A stretch of DNA of 64,000 nt. Source: CAZCTO01 sp964501725 (GTDB taxonomy: Bacteria > Bacillota > Clostridia > Saccharofermentanales > Saccharofermentanaceae). The translations under genes and the position numbers were made by a program. Positions 1 through 9,199 of this stretch are shown here, piece after piece. The notes under the pieces are model-generated. The model was not told the origin of the DNA, ran no database searches, and saw only the letters and a list, made by a program, of their open reading frames with translations. Location: the NCBI GenBank assembly GCA_964501725.1, contig CAZCTO010000005.1, forward strand, positions 77,138 to 141,137, given 5' to 3'. Numbering within the stretch: position 1 is the first letter of the stretch; every line of letters begins with the position of its first letter.

Positions 1-3000
1 CGTAAGTTGAACCGAGCGGATTTTTAAGTATTCGATTTCCAAAAGGCTGCTGGTCCTGGAGATCTTGAAAATATCCTCTACGCTGAGTCTTGCGGTTAAT
101 TTATCGCACAGGCTCATCACATCATTCATGGAGGGGCAGAACCCCGTAATAAAACTGATAACGGTGCTTCTTCCCGGCGGTATTGTCACTGTCACCTGAA
201 GACTCATAATAGGATCCGTCGGTGTACCGCCTTTTTGTACGAGGTTATTACCCGGCTTTAAAGCATTCGGAGAGGACAGAGATCCTCCGCGTCCGATAAA
301 ATCATTCCGGCTCGTTTCGAAGCGGGTCGGCTGAACCGGTACCGATTCCATGCGGATCATATGCATGACATATCTGCCTTTATCCTTCGGGTCTCTCGGT
401 CTTCGACTTGCGACCAGAAGCTTGCGGTCCGACATATACGAGGTCTCCACGAATAATTTGCTGTAAGCCGGGTGGGATAAATCCGCCATCCATTCGTCGA
501 TGACCGGTTCAAGGTAACTCGTGAGCTCGAGACTCACCGTTCTCTGTCCATGGTTCGCCAGGGTGACCTTCCTGATTTCCAGTTGATCCACAGGAGACAG
601 TGTTATTTCGGTATGCGTCGAAATCTGTCCGTCCTTTCGTTCATATTCGACTTTGTCATGTGAAAAAGTCGCTCTGTAGGAATCGGGCCGGATCATCACC
701 GGGAAATACGTCGAGCTCCAGAGGCGACCTGTTCCGGTTTCGCGAATGTAAATGTAAGTCCCGTTACCGCCGTTTTGCTGGTCCGGCCGCCACCGGTTAA
801 TCATGATATGGTCACAGGCACTGAACCCGTCACCTTTGGATGTCATCATCAGTTGATAGTGACCGTTTGAAAGAATATGCGCATACGGGAAGGGTGTGTT
901 AATCGCACTGCAGATTCGTGTCTCGATTTCTTCGAGTTCCAGTTCACGGCTCTCCACATCGATGGAATAACCGATACTTGCAATCGTGACCATCGGCGAA
1001 GTGAACCTTTCTTCGAGCAGAATTTCATTGGCGCGGATCATCGGTTCCGAATGAAATCGCGTCTGAAGAATATTATTACTCAGCCAGTTATTGATTGAGG
1101 CAAGGCTCATACCGAGATGGTGAGTCATGTAACTTTGTACTACCAGATAGGGTTTCATTGTTTTTGTATCGGGTCGGCTAAAATCAAGTGCTTCATGAAG
1201 TCCGTACTTGCCGCCCGCACCGGAAGCATATAAACGTTCGATATTGCGCAGAGCTTTCCGCGGAACCGTACCCAAGGCAAGAAGAGTCGCGTACGGCGCA
1301 ACCACCCTGATCGGTTTGAGACTTGGCTGAAGACGCATTTTTCCGACGCCGAAAGGTCCATACTGATAGTTCGCGTTGTTATCGAAAATGTAGTATTGTG
1401 ATTCCGAAATACCCCATGGGAATTGCATCTTTTTACCGTACTTGACTTGGCTGGTCACAGCGGCCCAACAACTCTGATCCATAACACTTCCCGGCGGTAC
1501 CTGCATGACCAGATTCGGCATCAGGTACTCGAACATAGATCCGCTCCACGACACGAACGCCGGCGTTCCGCGGACCAGTGTCATCGGCCTTCCGAGCGTC
1601 ATCCAGTGCTTTTTCGGGACATCACCCTTTGCGATAGCCAGAAAACTCGATAACCTCGCCTCTGAAGCCAGAAGGTCATAATGACCCCGATCCGGTTTTT
1701 GCATGGATACGTGATAGCCGATGTGAAAAAGCTTCTTCCGACTGTCGAAAAGCGGCTTGAAATTGGCGGTCTTGACCATTCGGCTGATGTCGCTCATCAT
1801 TTTCTCGATCCGGTTGATGAGGAGCACTGCGGCGGTGTTTCCTTCTCCGGCGAGTGTCTCCGGAGATTTCAGTAAATTCGAAGGTTGTCCGGTTGCCAGA
1901 AGATCCCTGTCTTTCTGCAGTCCCGCGCAGAAACCGGCGATGCTTTTACCCATATTTAGGTCCGGAAGTAGTGCGTCAATGCACAAAAACAGCACCGTAA
2001 TCTTCTGATCCTGAGGCATTTTGTCGTCCTCGCATCTCCGTAAATATGCGATCATTTTCTCCGTATCCGTGGTTGGGAGGGCGGTTATATCCTCTTTCTG
2101 CTTCTTCGGTTTTCCGGGTTTTTGAATGGGCTCGTCCCCTTCTTCATCCGCTTCAAGCAAATCCGAAAAACCCTGAAGCGTCGATTTGCCGAATACGGGA
2201 CTGCGGATGAGTGATTTAAGGGCGGCTTTAAGTGTCAGCAGATGCGCCAGAAAATTGCCGCTGTCCACGGTAGATACATACTGAGGTTCGATGACACGAA
2301 GCGTCTCCGTATCATACCAGTTATACAAATGACCGTTCCATACCGGCATTTTTCGAACAACACTCAGTGTTCTTTCACAAGAGTCAACCAAATCAATCAA
2401 CCCCAGATATCCGAGGTCCCTGGCGGACAGTGTGGCAAGGAATTGGAGTCCGATGTTTGTAGGCGAGGTTCGGTTCGCCGTTTTCGGTCCGGGAACTTCC
2501 TGCATATGATCCGGGCACAAGTAGTTGTGATCTTTGTCGGAATAATCGCTGAAGTATCGCCATATCCGTACCGCAAGCTGCCGGATCCGTGCAATCTGCT
2601 CCTTACTCGAAAAACGCTTGATTTCGCGCGGAATTTGTTTCTCCGAGAGCGCCGCAATCATGGGCGAAAATATAAAGAGCACGGCGAGCGCGGCAAAAAC
2701 AACCTTTACCCACAGGAAGGCCGGAAGCGTCATTCCGTAAATCAACGCACCCGCGGGAATATACGTCTGCCACATCAGTCGAAAATAACTTTGCAGGTTG
2801 TGACTCGCATTCTTCTCGACCGATTCGGCCGTCTGCCACTCCAACAATTTTTTCTGGCTGATGAGAAGGCGATATAGCGTTCGAACGATTGCATCAATCG
2901 AGAAATAGGCTCTTACCGGCATCAGAATGAGTCTGTAAAACGACTGCAACGTAATGTCGAATAAATTCTGCAAAAGTATCCAGTACGCAATTCGAACAAA

Positions 3001-5535
3001 TAAATGCCGGACTTTATTTATCAGCGCACCCAGAATCGTATTGAGCAGATTGACGGTAAGCTCAAAAAACAGAAACAACATCCAGATCCACGGCGCTTCC
3101 GGAACCAGAATGATGTTACAAAGAATAAGTATCAGCTGTGCCGGGTGCATCAGACTTCGTCTCAGATTATCGAGCATTTTCCATTTGGACAGCAGATTGA
3201 TTCTGCTTGTTTTTTTAAGGTACGGCAGCAACTGCCAATCCCCCCTGATCCAGCGGTGTTCGCGCTTGATGTACGCCTCGATACATGTCGGCACTTTGTC
3301 CATCAGTTTAATTCCGCTGGCAAAAGCACATCGCGTGATGCTTCCCTCCAGGAGATCGTGACTGAGAACGGTATTATCCGGAATCTGACGATTAAGTAAA
3401 CGGTGGAACGCACGGAGGTGATAGATTCCTTTTCCTGCGTAAATGCCCTCGTTAAAGGTGTCCTGGTAAACGTCGGATACAATCGACGAGTAAGGATCAA
3501 AGCCGGCCTGACCGGACATCATTACCTGGAAAAGACCGGCAGACGGCGCAGGAATACGGTTGCCGATTTCGGACTGCACAATGACATAACCGGATTTTAC
3601 GCGGGATCCAACCGCATCCAATATCGGTTGATTCAGAGGATGTTCAATCACTGAGATCAATTTGGAAGCGCTGTCCTGCGGCAATTCGGTGTCCGCGTCC
3701 AGTGTAATAACATATTTGATCGACGAAAACATCTTCGGATCGCCGACCGGAATACGGTATCTTGAGTCCGGTTCACCCAGAAGCAGTGCGTTAAAGCCTT
3801 CGAGTTTTCCGCGCTTCCGCTCCCAACCCATCCAACAATCCTGAACCGGATTCCATTCCCGTTCCCTGTAAAACAATGAAAAAAGAGGCATTTTGGCAGG
3901 GTAGCGACGATTGAGTGCCATGATCTCTTCCTGCGTGGCAAGCAATATTTCCTCATCCTGTCGCATGGTCTGCGTTTTCGAATCACAGAAATCCAAAAGC
4001 AGCGCAAAAAACAAGTTGTTCTTCCGGTTCGCGAGGTAATGTCTTTCCAGTGTAGCCACTGTATTTCGCGCACCGGAAATGCTCGAAATAATAATTGGCA
4101 TCACAATAAATGTCCTGCAGGAATCCGGAATTTCTTGCTCAAAATCCATCGCCAATGTGACTTTCGGAGTGACCATCCGGGTAAAAATACTGTTAATCAG
4201 ATAGACTGCGATACCGGATGATGGAATGATCATGCATAACATGAAGATCAACCGGGCGAGACTGAAGTTAAATATCCCGATTCCGGCGATCCACAGAACC
4301 AGAGGTATAATTCCCAGCGTCAGAGTAATAATCAACGCAAAGTATGCAGCCTTGCGGGCAATTTTGAGAATGTCCCGAAGTCCTTTACTCGCGACGGGTT
4401 TTCCGGTAATCATTTCCCGCAGATAGGGTTGTCCGTCTCCGACCAGATAGGCTCCGACATGCGTCGCATTCGTAATTTTCCCGTTTCCGTCCTTCGAGTC
4501 GCAAAGTGTCAACACCATTCTTGCGACTTCTCTCTCCCCCACCTTATGCCGTGATGCAAATTTGACGGCCGCGCGTCGATATCTGGCCCGGGTCGGCCCG
4601 TCCATATGAAGATAAATGCCCGCCGGATCTTTGCCGAGGATGGATTCCAACACGGAAACCTTTGAAAAGTAACGATCAATCTCAATGTCCGAAACTTCTT
4701 CGAGGCTTTCAATCAATGCACTGATTGTCGACTCGGTTTCGGATTCGAAAAGTCTCTCTTGTTCCGTGATGTCTAAAAGAAGTCCCGGCCCGGCTTCTTT
4801 GGGAACTCCGAAAATCTCGGCCAAAAAGTCCGCGATATCCGTGCGGTTCACCGAAAGCCCCTTCAACCGATAAATCAAATGTGAGGTGAAAGTATGATTT
4901 CTCACGTCGCGCTTAGTGATTTTCTTCTTCATCAGCGACATCGCCTGCATGTCATTCCGAATCAAAAGCGGAGCGATTTTATTGATCAGGTCATTGGCCT
5001 TAACCTTGTTCTTAATGGCCGGGATAATTCGTTTGGATTCCTCAATAATCTTATCTAAAAGGCAAAAACTGAGCGCATCCGGAAGCATGCTCAGCTCGGC
5101 GGTTGTAAGAATCTGAACGGACTGATACTCATTTATAAGATCAATTACCGAATCTTCATTCAGGTGCATGTTCGAACTTAATATGATCTCACGCGCAATC
5201 AGATATACTCGCGGATAACCACTGTTCGGGCCGCTCCGTACGATGGGGAGCCCCCGGAAATTGTCCGCTCCGCCCTTCGACTGGAAAGCCTTCAAATTCA
5301 GATATAGGCGGTGGTAATTTTCGAAAAGCCAGCGCGAGGCCGGAATCAGAGTAATCATGCCCGGCGGAAAATGCGACAGCTTCACGCGCATGACTTGAAG
5401 TCCGAAGTAATTGCCGATATGCGCCAGACGAATTTTAAAAGAAGGCGCCGGTGAAGCCCCTTCATGTTGACAAGCCGCATTACGCATCCGGCTGTATACA
5501 AAGCTTTTGGATGAATCCGGAAAATGTTCCTGCAT
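1..5535 (-). CDS. Cyclic beta-1,2-glucan synthase-type protein (NdvB/GT84 family), 3' end outside window
   Basis: An uninterrupted minus-strand frame of 1845 codons runs off the window start. I chose the ATG at 5535, preceded by GGAGGAC at good spacing; the frame stays open upstream, so an earlier non-ATG start is possible. Seen in order: a helical N-terminal region (about 1-370), membrane segments near 375-440, a glycosyltransferase domain with an LDADTEL metal-binding motif near residue 613 and a RWIRGDWQ motif near 765, more membrane segments (about 790-950), then a glucoamylase-like stretch with PTNIGL near 1040, and a sugar-binding beta-rich region up to the cut. This order is that of membrane enzymes making cyclic beta-1,2-glucans from UDP-glucose. 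The C-terminal phosphorylase-like domain, expected in the family, would lie outside. Product specificity is inferred. Confidence 0.85.
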   Translation of the reverse strand, partial: MQEHFPDSSKSFVYSRMRNAACQHEGASPAPSFKIRLAHIGNYFGLQVMRVKLSHFPPGMITLIPASRWLFENYHRLYLNLKAFQSKGGADNFRGLPIVRSGPNSGYPRVYLIAREIILSSNMHLNEDSVIDLINEYQSVQILTTAELSMLPDALSFCLLDKIIEESKRIIPAIKNKVKANDLINKIAPLLIRNDMQAMSLMKKKITKRDVRNHTFTSHLIYRLKGLSVNRTDIADFLAEIFGVPKEAGPGLLLDITEQERLFESETESTISALIESLEEVSDIEIDRYFSKVSVLESILGKDPAGIYLHMDGPTRARYRRAAVKFASRHKVGEREVARMVLTLCDSKDGNGKITNATHVGAYLVGDGQPYLREMITGKPVASKGLRDILKIARKAAYFALIITLTLGIIPLVLWIAGIGIFNFSLARLIFMLCMIIPSSGIAVYLINSIFTRMVTPKVTLAMDFEQEIPDSCRTFIVMPIIISSISGARNTVATLERHYLANRKNNLFFALLLDFCDSKTQTMRQDEEILLATQEEIMALNRRYPAKMPLFSLFYREREWNPVQDCWMGWERKRGKLEGFNALLLGEPDSRYRIPVGDPKMFSSIKYVITLDADTELPQDSASKLISVIEHPLNQPILDAVGSRVKSGYVIVQSEIGNRIPAPSAGLFQVMMSGQAGFDPYSSIVSDVYQDTFNEGIYAGKGIYHLRAFHRLLNRQIPDNTVLSHDLLEGSITRCAFASGIKLMDKVPTCIEAYIKREHRWIRGDWQLLPYLKKTSRINLLSKWKMLDNLRRSLMHPAQLILILCNIILVPEAPWIWMLFLFFELTVNLLNTILGALINKVRHLFVRIAYWILLQNLFDITLQSFYRLILMPVRAYFSIDAIVRTLYRLLISQKKLLEWQTAESVEKNASHNLQSYFRLMWQTYIPAGALIYGMTLPAFLWVKVVFAALAVLFIFSPMIAALSEKQIPREIKRFSSKEQIARIRQLAVRIWRYFSDYSDKDHNYLCPDHMQEVPGPKTANRTSPTNIGLQFLATLSARDLGYLGLIDLVDSCERTLSVVRKMPVWNGHLYNWYDTETLRVIEPQYVSTVDSGNFLAHLLTLKAALKSLIRSPVFGKSTLQGFSDLLEADEEGDEPIQKPGKPKKQKEDITALPTTDTEKMIAYLRRCEDDKMPQDQKITVLFLCIDALLPDLNMGKSIAGFCAGLQKDRDLLATGQPSNLLKSPETLAGEGNTAAVLLINRIEKMMSDISRMVKTANFKPLFDSRKKLFHIGYHVSMQKPDRGHYDLLASEARLSSFLAIAKGDVPKKHWMTLGRPMTLVRGTPAFVSWSGSMFEYLMPNLVMQVPPGSVMDQSCWAAVTSQVKYGKKMQFPWGISESQYYIFDNNANYQYGPFGVGKMRLQPSLKPIRVVAPYATLLALGTVPRKALRNIERLYASGAGGKYGLHEALDFSRPDTKTMKPYLVVQSYMTHHLGMSLASINNWLSNNILQTRFHSEPMIRANEILLEERFTSPMVTIASIGYSIDVESRELELEEIETRICSAINTPFPYAHILSNGHYQLMMTSKGDGFSACDHIMINRWRPDQQNGGNGTYIYIRETGTGRLWSSTYFPVMIRPDSYRATFSHDKVEYERKDGQISTHTEITLSPVDQLEIRKVTLANHGQRTVSLELTSYLEPVIDEWMADLSHPAYSKLFVETSYMSDRKLLVASRRPRDPKDKGRYVMHMIRMESVPVQPTRFETSRNDFIGRGGSLSSPNALKPGNNLVQKGGTPTDPIMSLQVTVTIPPGRSTVISFITGFCPSMNDVMSLCDKLTARLSVEDIFKISRTSSLLEIEYLKIRSVQLT

Positions 5536-5617
5536 GTCGGAGTCCTCCGGGAGGTACTGCAACCTGCCGCAACAAAACCGTTGCGAAACGATCGGCCGAC
5601 GCGATGCATATGACTCT

Positions 5618-5631
5618 CTGTGCGCGCACAG
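5618..5631. promoter_or_regulatory. Perfect 14-bp palindrome CTGTGCGCGCACAG in the glucan-synthase leader
   Basis: A perfect dyad lies between a TATAAT-like -10 (5687-5692, minus strand) and the ATG at 5535. It would be about 50-60 nt into the transcript. It may be an operator or a leader hairpin; no matching -35 is clear and no partner protein can be named. Confidence 0.35.
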
Positions 5632-5738
5632 GTAAGTATACGTTATTCCATCTGAAATCAGCGCCAATATTGTAAATTTCTCTTATATTATAACACAGAT
5701 TTTATCTCTTTGCTCAGCCTCAGGTTGCCTGTCAGGCA

Positions 5739-7289
5739 TCAATCCGCGGAAACCAGAACCCTGATCTTACTCAGATTGAAAATCTTCCAATTGTCGGCAA
5801 TCTCTTTTTCATATCCGATACTATGGTACTCAGGATATTTGTGATCATGCCGGCCGAAGTAGTTTGAATCGACGATGGCATGGAACTCGTCCATTTCGAC
5901 CATCATATCTTCATTGATTTTGTCTATTATCCTGTCTTCATTTTCGAGCACAACCCGAATCGAATCCGCGGAACCCGTTAGATAAGTCGCATCCAGTTTA
6001 GGAAGGTTTCCGTCAAGATACCGGTCGATATTGGTTTTCGCGATCCAGAATCCCGGCACGGAGTAATTGACCAGAACTAACGCAGTAACACAGGCAATCA
6101 GGCCGAATTTCAGGAGCGGAAACTGATTTTTCAATTCCTTAACCAGCAAAAACACAAAGAGAATTGCCATAAGAAACATGAACGCAGTCACAAGATACCG
6201 GCTCTCGGATAACCCGTATGCCTCCATGTAAAGGAACATTCTTCTCAGTGCGGAAGCCAGTTGAACGGTGCTCAGAGCGAGGAGAAGAACAGACAATCCC
6301 CGAATGACTTTCCCGGCCGATCCGACCCTCGTCGTATAACGAATCGTGAGCAATATCATACCTGCGTTAAGCACCGATATAAACGCCAGTTCAAAAAATC
6401 CGCTCCTCGCATATTCCGCATAAGTCAGGTTACCCGGAAGATCCCCCGCCCATGCGCCGAACAGGTAAACAGACTGTATCGCCGCATAAATCAAATAAAG
6501 AATATTTACGAGTCCGAGGACAATGATGGCCGAAAGCGACGGAATATGAGTTGTTTTTTCATCAAATGAGCCGGATCCATTATTTAAGTGCAATTTTTTG
6601 ATGCGATAACTCCATACCACGCTGGCCGCAAACGGCATGATCATCAGGAACAGAAAAACACGGCCGAACAACTTCGTAAAAATATTAATATTGATTCCGC
6701 TGATGACTTCCTCAACAAAATTCCCGAAAACCGCATCCGACTGCGCAAGTAGCAAGGAGAGCACCAGGATGAGCGGGATACTGACTAAAAGTGCCAGCAC
6801 AATTTGCACAATGACCTTCCCGAGCCGCTTCCCGGTTTGACCGTCGCCCGAATGTTCGGAATCAGTCGAAATTTCCCTCATCTCTTTAAACGGTTCCGCG
6901 ACGGAAAGGAGCGGTCTTAAAACATATCCGGCGAAAAGCTCAGGCAGGAAGCCTTTTTCACCGATACCGCACAGGTCGCCGCAGGCTCTTTGCAGAAACA
7001 ATATGCCCATCATCACAATGAGCGACTGGAAGTTAATAACGATCAAGCCGGGTGTATCAAACAAAGTAAAACTAAGCGCAACCAAAATCACTCCTGTTGT
7101 CAGGAAGACCTGGAGCCCGAACTGTTTTTCTCCTCTTTTCGGAAGGCCGACAGCCAGAAGAAATCCCCCGAGCAGAATCAGAAACATCAGTGTCACTCCG
7201 ACATGCGCGGCGCCATCGCCGTAGAAAAAGAATTCAACCAGAGCTGCAGCTCCCAATGCGGCGGCAATCAATGTACGTATGAATTTCAT
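5739..7289 (-). CDS. DUF4173/DUF4153-type polytopic membrane protein
   Basis: The product is 516 aa. The ATG at 7289 sits 8 nt after GGAGGAG; a second ATG at 7295 overlaps the upstream stop but is too close to that site. About ten hydrophobic segments fill residues 1-410, and the last 100 residues form a soluble tail rich in acidic residues. The pattern (paired early membrane helices, central charged loop, YAEYARSGFFEL-type motif in a helix pair) resembles DUF4173 proteins of Firmicutes, whose function is unknown. It follows the XRE regulator by 2 nt and is surely co-transcribed with it and the DUF2975 gene. Confidence 0.75.
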   Translation of the reverse strand: MKFIRTLIAAALGAAALVEFFFYGDGAAHVGVTLMFLILLGGFLLAVGLPKRGEKQFGLQVFLTTGVILVALSFTLFDTPGLIVINFQSLIVMMGILFLQRACGDLCGIGEKGFLPELFAGYVLRPLLSVAEPFKEMREISTDSEHSGDGQTGKRLGKVIVQIVLALLVSIPLILVLSLLLAQSDAVFGNFVEEVISGININIFTKLFGRVFLFLMIMPFAASVVWSYRIKKLHLNNGSGSFDEKTTHIPSLSAIIVLGLVNILYLIYAAIQSVYLFGAWAGDLPGNLTYAEYARSGFFELAFISVLNAGMILLTIRYTTRVGSAGKVIRGLSVLLLALSTVQLASALRRMFLYMEAYGLSESRYLVTAFMFLMAILFVFLLVKELKNQFPLLKFGLIACVTALVLVNYSVPGFWIAKTNIDRYLDGNLPKLDATYLTGSADSIRVVLENEDRIIDKINEDMMVEMDEFHAIVDSNYFGRHDHKYPEYHSIGYEKEIADNWKIFNLSKIRVLVSAD

Positions 7290-7291
7290 GT

Positions 7292-7504
7292 TCATTTCTC
7301 CTCCGGAATGTATTCCAGTATATCTCCGGGCTGACATTCAAGCACGCGGCAAATCGCCTCGAGTGTCGAAAACCGAATCGCTTTGGCATGATCATTCTTG
7401 AGTATGGACAGATTCGCCTGTGAAAGATCAATTCTTTCCGCAAGTTCCGCCAAGCTGATCTTTTTCTTAGCCATTTCCACATCCAGTCGAATTAATATCG
7501 GCAT
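7292..7504 (-). CDS. Small XRE-family (YozG-like) transcriptional regulator
   Basis: The product is 70 aa, essentially one helix-turn-helix domain: a lysine-rich first helix (MAKKKISLAELAERI), the turn and recognition helix (LSQANLSILKNDHAKAI), then STLEAICRVLECQPGDIL, the usual C-terminal part of Cro/C1-type domains. The ATG at 7504 follows AGGAGG closely. Small XRE proteins of this kind are commonly found next to DUF2975 membrane proteins, as here (11-nt gap), and probably regulate the module they belong to. The target site is not proven; an AT-rich dyad near 8093-8102 upstream of the module is a candidate. Confidence 0.88.
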   Translation of the reverse strand: MPILIRLDVEMAKKKISLAELAERIDLSQANLSILKNDHAKAIRFSTLEAICRVLECQPGDILEYIPEEK

Positions 7505-7515
7505 AGTTCCTCCTG

Positions 7516-7983
7516 TCACACGGTAAGCTCGTGCTCTTCCCAAATCTTAGCCGCCTTCTTGAAAACATCCGAGAGAATGAAGGCAATCAGCGCGGCCAGC
7601 GCAAACAGCCCGGCTCCGGTAATGGTCAAGAGTGTGTTATACATAAATATCTTGACGAGAAAAGCCGCCGCGATGCATAAGCACAGCAAGCCCAATCGAA
7701 AAAAACGGATACTGTTCCGGGCATCGAACGGCTGGTTCCTTTCTAGTGTCCGGAGGATCAAGTGCCCCTGCAGAAGAATTCCCAGCGCGAATGCCCCGCA
7801 GATATATAAGAAAACCAAAACGAAATTATAGGGCTCATACTCGACAAATGTCTTCGCGAAAATATCCATGATATATCGCGTCAGCCACGGCAGAGAAATC
7901 AGCACACCCACATTGACCAAAATACAAAAATCCGTAAAGACTCGAAGGATAAACGAAAGACCTCTTTTACCGATGGACTCCAT
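7516..7983 (-). CDS. DUF2975 family membrane protein
   Basis: The product is 155 aa with four predicted membrane helices (about residues 12-32, 55-75, 95-113, 117-137) and a short charged C-terminus. The helix spacing and the conserved linker after helix 2 (RTLERNQPFDARNSIRFFRLG) are characteristic of DUF2975. The ATG at 7983 follows AGCAGGTG; a TTG at 8001 is an alternative. It is the first gene of a three-gene unit with an XRE regulator and a DUF4173 protein. DUF2975/XRE pairs are widespread in Firmicutes; their role is not established. Confidence 0.85.
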   Translation of the reverse strand: MESIGKRGLSFILRVFTDFCILVNVGVLISLPWLTRYIMDIFAKTFVEYEPYNFVLVFLYICGAFALGILLQGHLILRTLERNQPFDARNSIRFFRLGLLCLCIAAAFLVKIFMYNTLLTITGAGLFALAALIAFILSDVFKKAAKIWEEHELTV

Positions 7984-8092
7984 GCATACACCTGCTTTCA
8001 ACTGCCCGCAATGCCAAACGTGTCATATTCAAATGGCATTCTAAAGATTCGTGATGACCTCATCATACAACGGGCTCTATCGAAAAGCAATA

Positions 8093-8102
8093 GATAATTA
8101 TC
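8093..8102. promoter_or_regulatory. AT-rich palindrome GATAATTATC upstream of the DUF2975/XRE module
   Basis: A perfect 10-bp dyad, followed at once by a second overlapping symmetric stretch (ATCGAT at 8100-8105), lies about 110 nt upstream of the DUF2975 start in an otherwise gene-free stretch. It is a plausible operator for the small XRE regulator, by position only. Confidence 0.3.
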
Positions 8103-8233
8103 GATTATCAATAAATTTATGTCGTATTGCGATATTTATGCGGTCTGTAGTTATTATGTTAAATTGCGTAGAAAGGCAAAAAAGAGTGCAACAACACGTT
8201 ACCGGTGCTTACGCATGCAACTTTTCCTTATGA

Positions 8234-8830
8234 TTAACTTGGGGTGGTCGGCGCATTCTTATCCAACTTAACTCCGTTCTTATCATAAAGTTTTTCAAGT
8301 CTCGCTATTTCACCGTAAAGAAATTCTCTGAAGCTTGGCCATTCCTGAAGAATGGCCGTTGATCTTTCGGCACATCTGAAAACCCTGTTATGATTTGATG
8401 ATTTTGCACTCAAATCAAATATGAGCCGCGATCCATCCCAACCATAATTTCCAAAAAAGAGCCATGCGTTAGGGCATCCTTCGGGTCTCTCATTATTAAG
8501 GTCCGAAAGATCATCGGGTTGAATCACACCTTTTCTGCCTCTGCCGTATGTTGCTCTCCATCCCCATAGACTCAGACTGTCCGAAAAAAGAATTATCCCG
8601 TTTGCATAATGAAGGAACTCTCTATATTCACTTGGGAATGGCAAAGGGAATTTCTTCTCATAGCCCTCTATTTCAGAGTCTGAAAGTCCGGCGTATATTA
8701 TGTGCAGCCATGCCTGCGAAGTACCATGAGGCGCCGGAGATAACATCTTCGTTCCATTGGGTAATAGTCGTATTCCTTTGGCAGCCCATTTATCCAGGAG
8801 CCCGAAAATTGATTTTATGTTAGATTCCAT
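8234..8830 (-). CDS. SMI1/KNR4 (SUKH) family protein
   Basis: The product is 198 aa. Residues about 45-175 carry the SUKH fold signature: LSDSEIEGYEKKFPLPFPSEYREFLHYANGI, a buried middle section, and the later WLFFGNYGWDGSRLIFDL block, followed by EWPSFREFLYGEI. The ATG at 8830 has GGGGA upstream. SUKH proteins often serve as immunity proteins beside polymorphic toxins, but no toxin gene lies next to it: the neighbours are a membrane module and an acyltransferase-like gene. It may be an orphan immunity gene or have another role. The flanks are relatively AT-rich. Confidence 0.85.
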   Translation of the reverse strand: MESNIKSIFGLLDKWAAKGIRLLPNGTKMLSPAPHGTSQAWLHIIYAGLSDSEIEGYEKKFPLPFPSEYREFLHYANGIILFSDSLSLWGWRATYGRGRKGVIQPDDLSDLNNERPEGCPNAWLFFGNYGWDGSRLIFDLSAKSSNHNRVFRCAERSTAILQEWPSFREFLYGEIARLEKLYDKNGVKLDKNAPTTPS

Positions 8831-9199
8831 TCATATTCCCCGTTTATCTTTGACTCCAATTTAACAGGTTCAATTATATATGCCAAACTTTTAGGAGTTG
8901 GAAGCATTTCCATTATATTATGTTCTGTTGTGGCACACTACAGTTGCAACCGCCTATTTTAGTATACAAAAAACCGGGGATAGATGAAATTAAGCAAGTT
9001 CGGGAAGGACACAGATATCCAAGAAGTATCGTTTGAATAAATACTCAAGAAATTTACCTATCTCCTTACTCCACGATGTATAGAAGAATATCCTTTACAT
9101 TGGTACACTGTATTTAGAATTAGAATGCCTGCGAATGGGAAGCTGATCACGTATGTCCGGCAGGCAACATACGTACTTTCGGGTGAATCAGAGGTAAGC
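8831..9199. other. Divergent intergenic region with an inverted repeat
   Basis: This 369-nt gap separates the divergent SUKH and E2-like genes. It is AT-rich and has no coding frame I can support. It holds a possible promoter for the right-hand gene (TTTACA near 9095, TAGAAT near 9115) and the inverted repeat at 9149-9174. Confidence 0.5.
9149..9174 (+). promoter_or_regulatory. Inverted repeat ACGTATGT-N10-ACATACGT in the leader
   Basis: Two perfect 8-bp arms separated by 10 nt end 25 nt before the ATG at 9200. It could be a regulator-binding site or an RNA hairpin ahead of the ribosome binding site. No T-run follows, so it is not a terminator. Confidence 0.4.
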
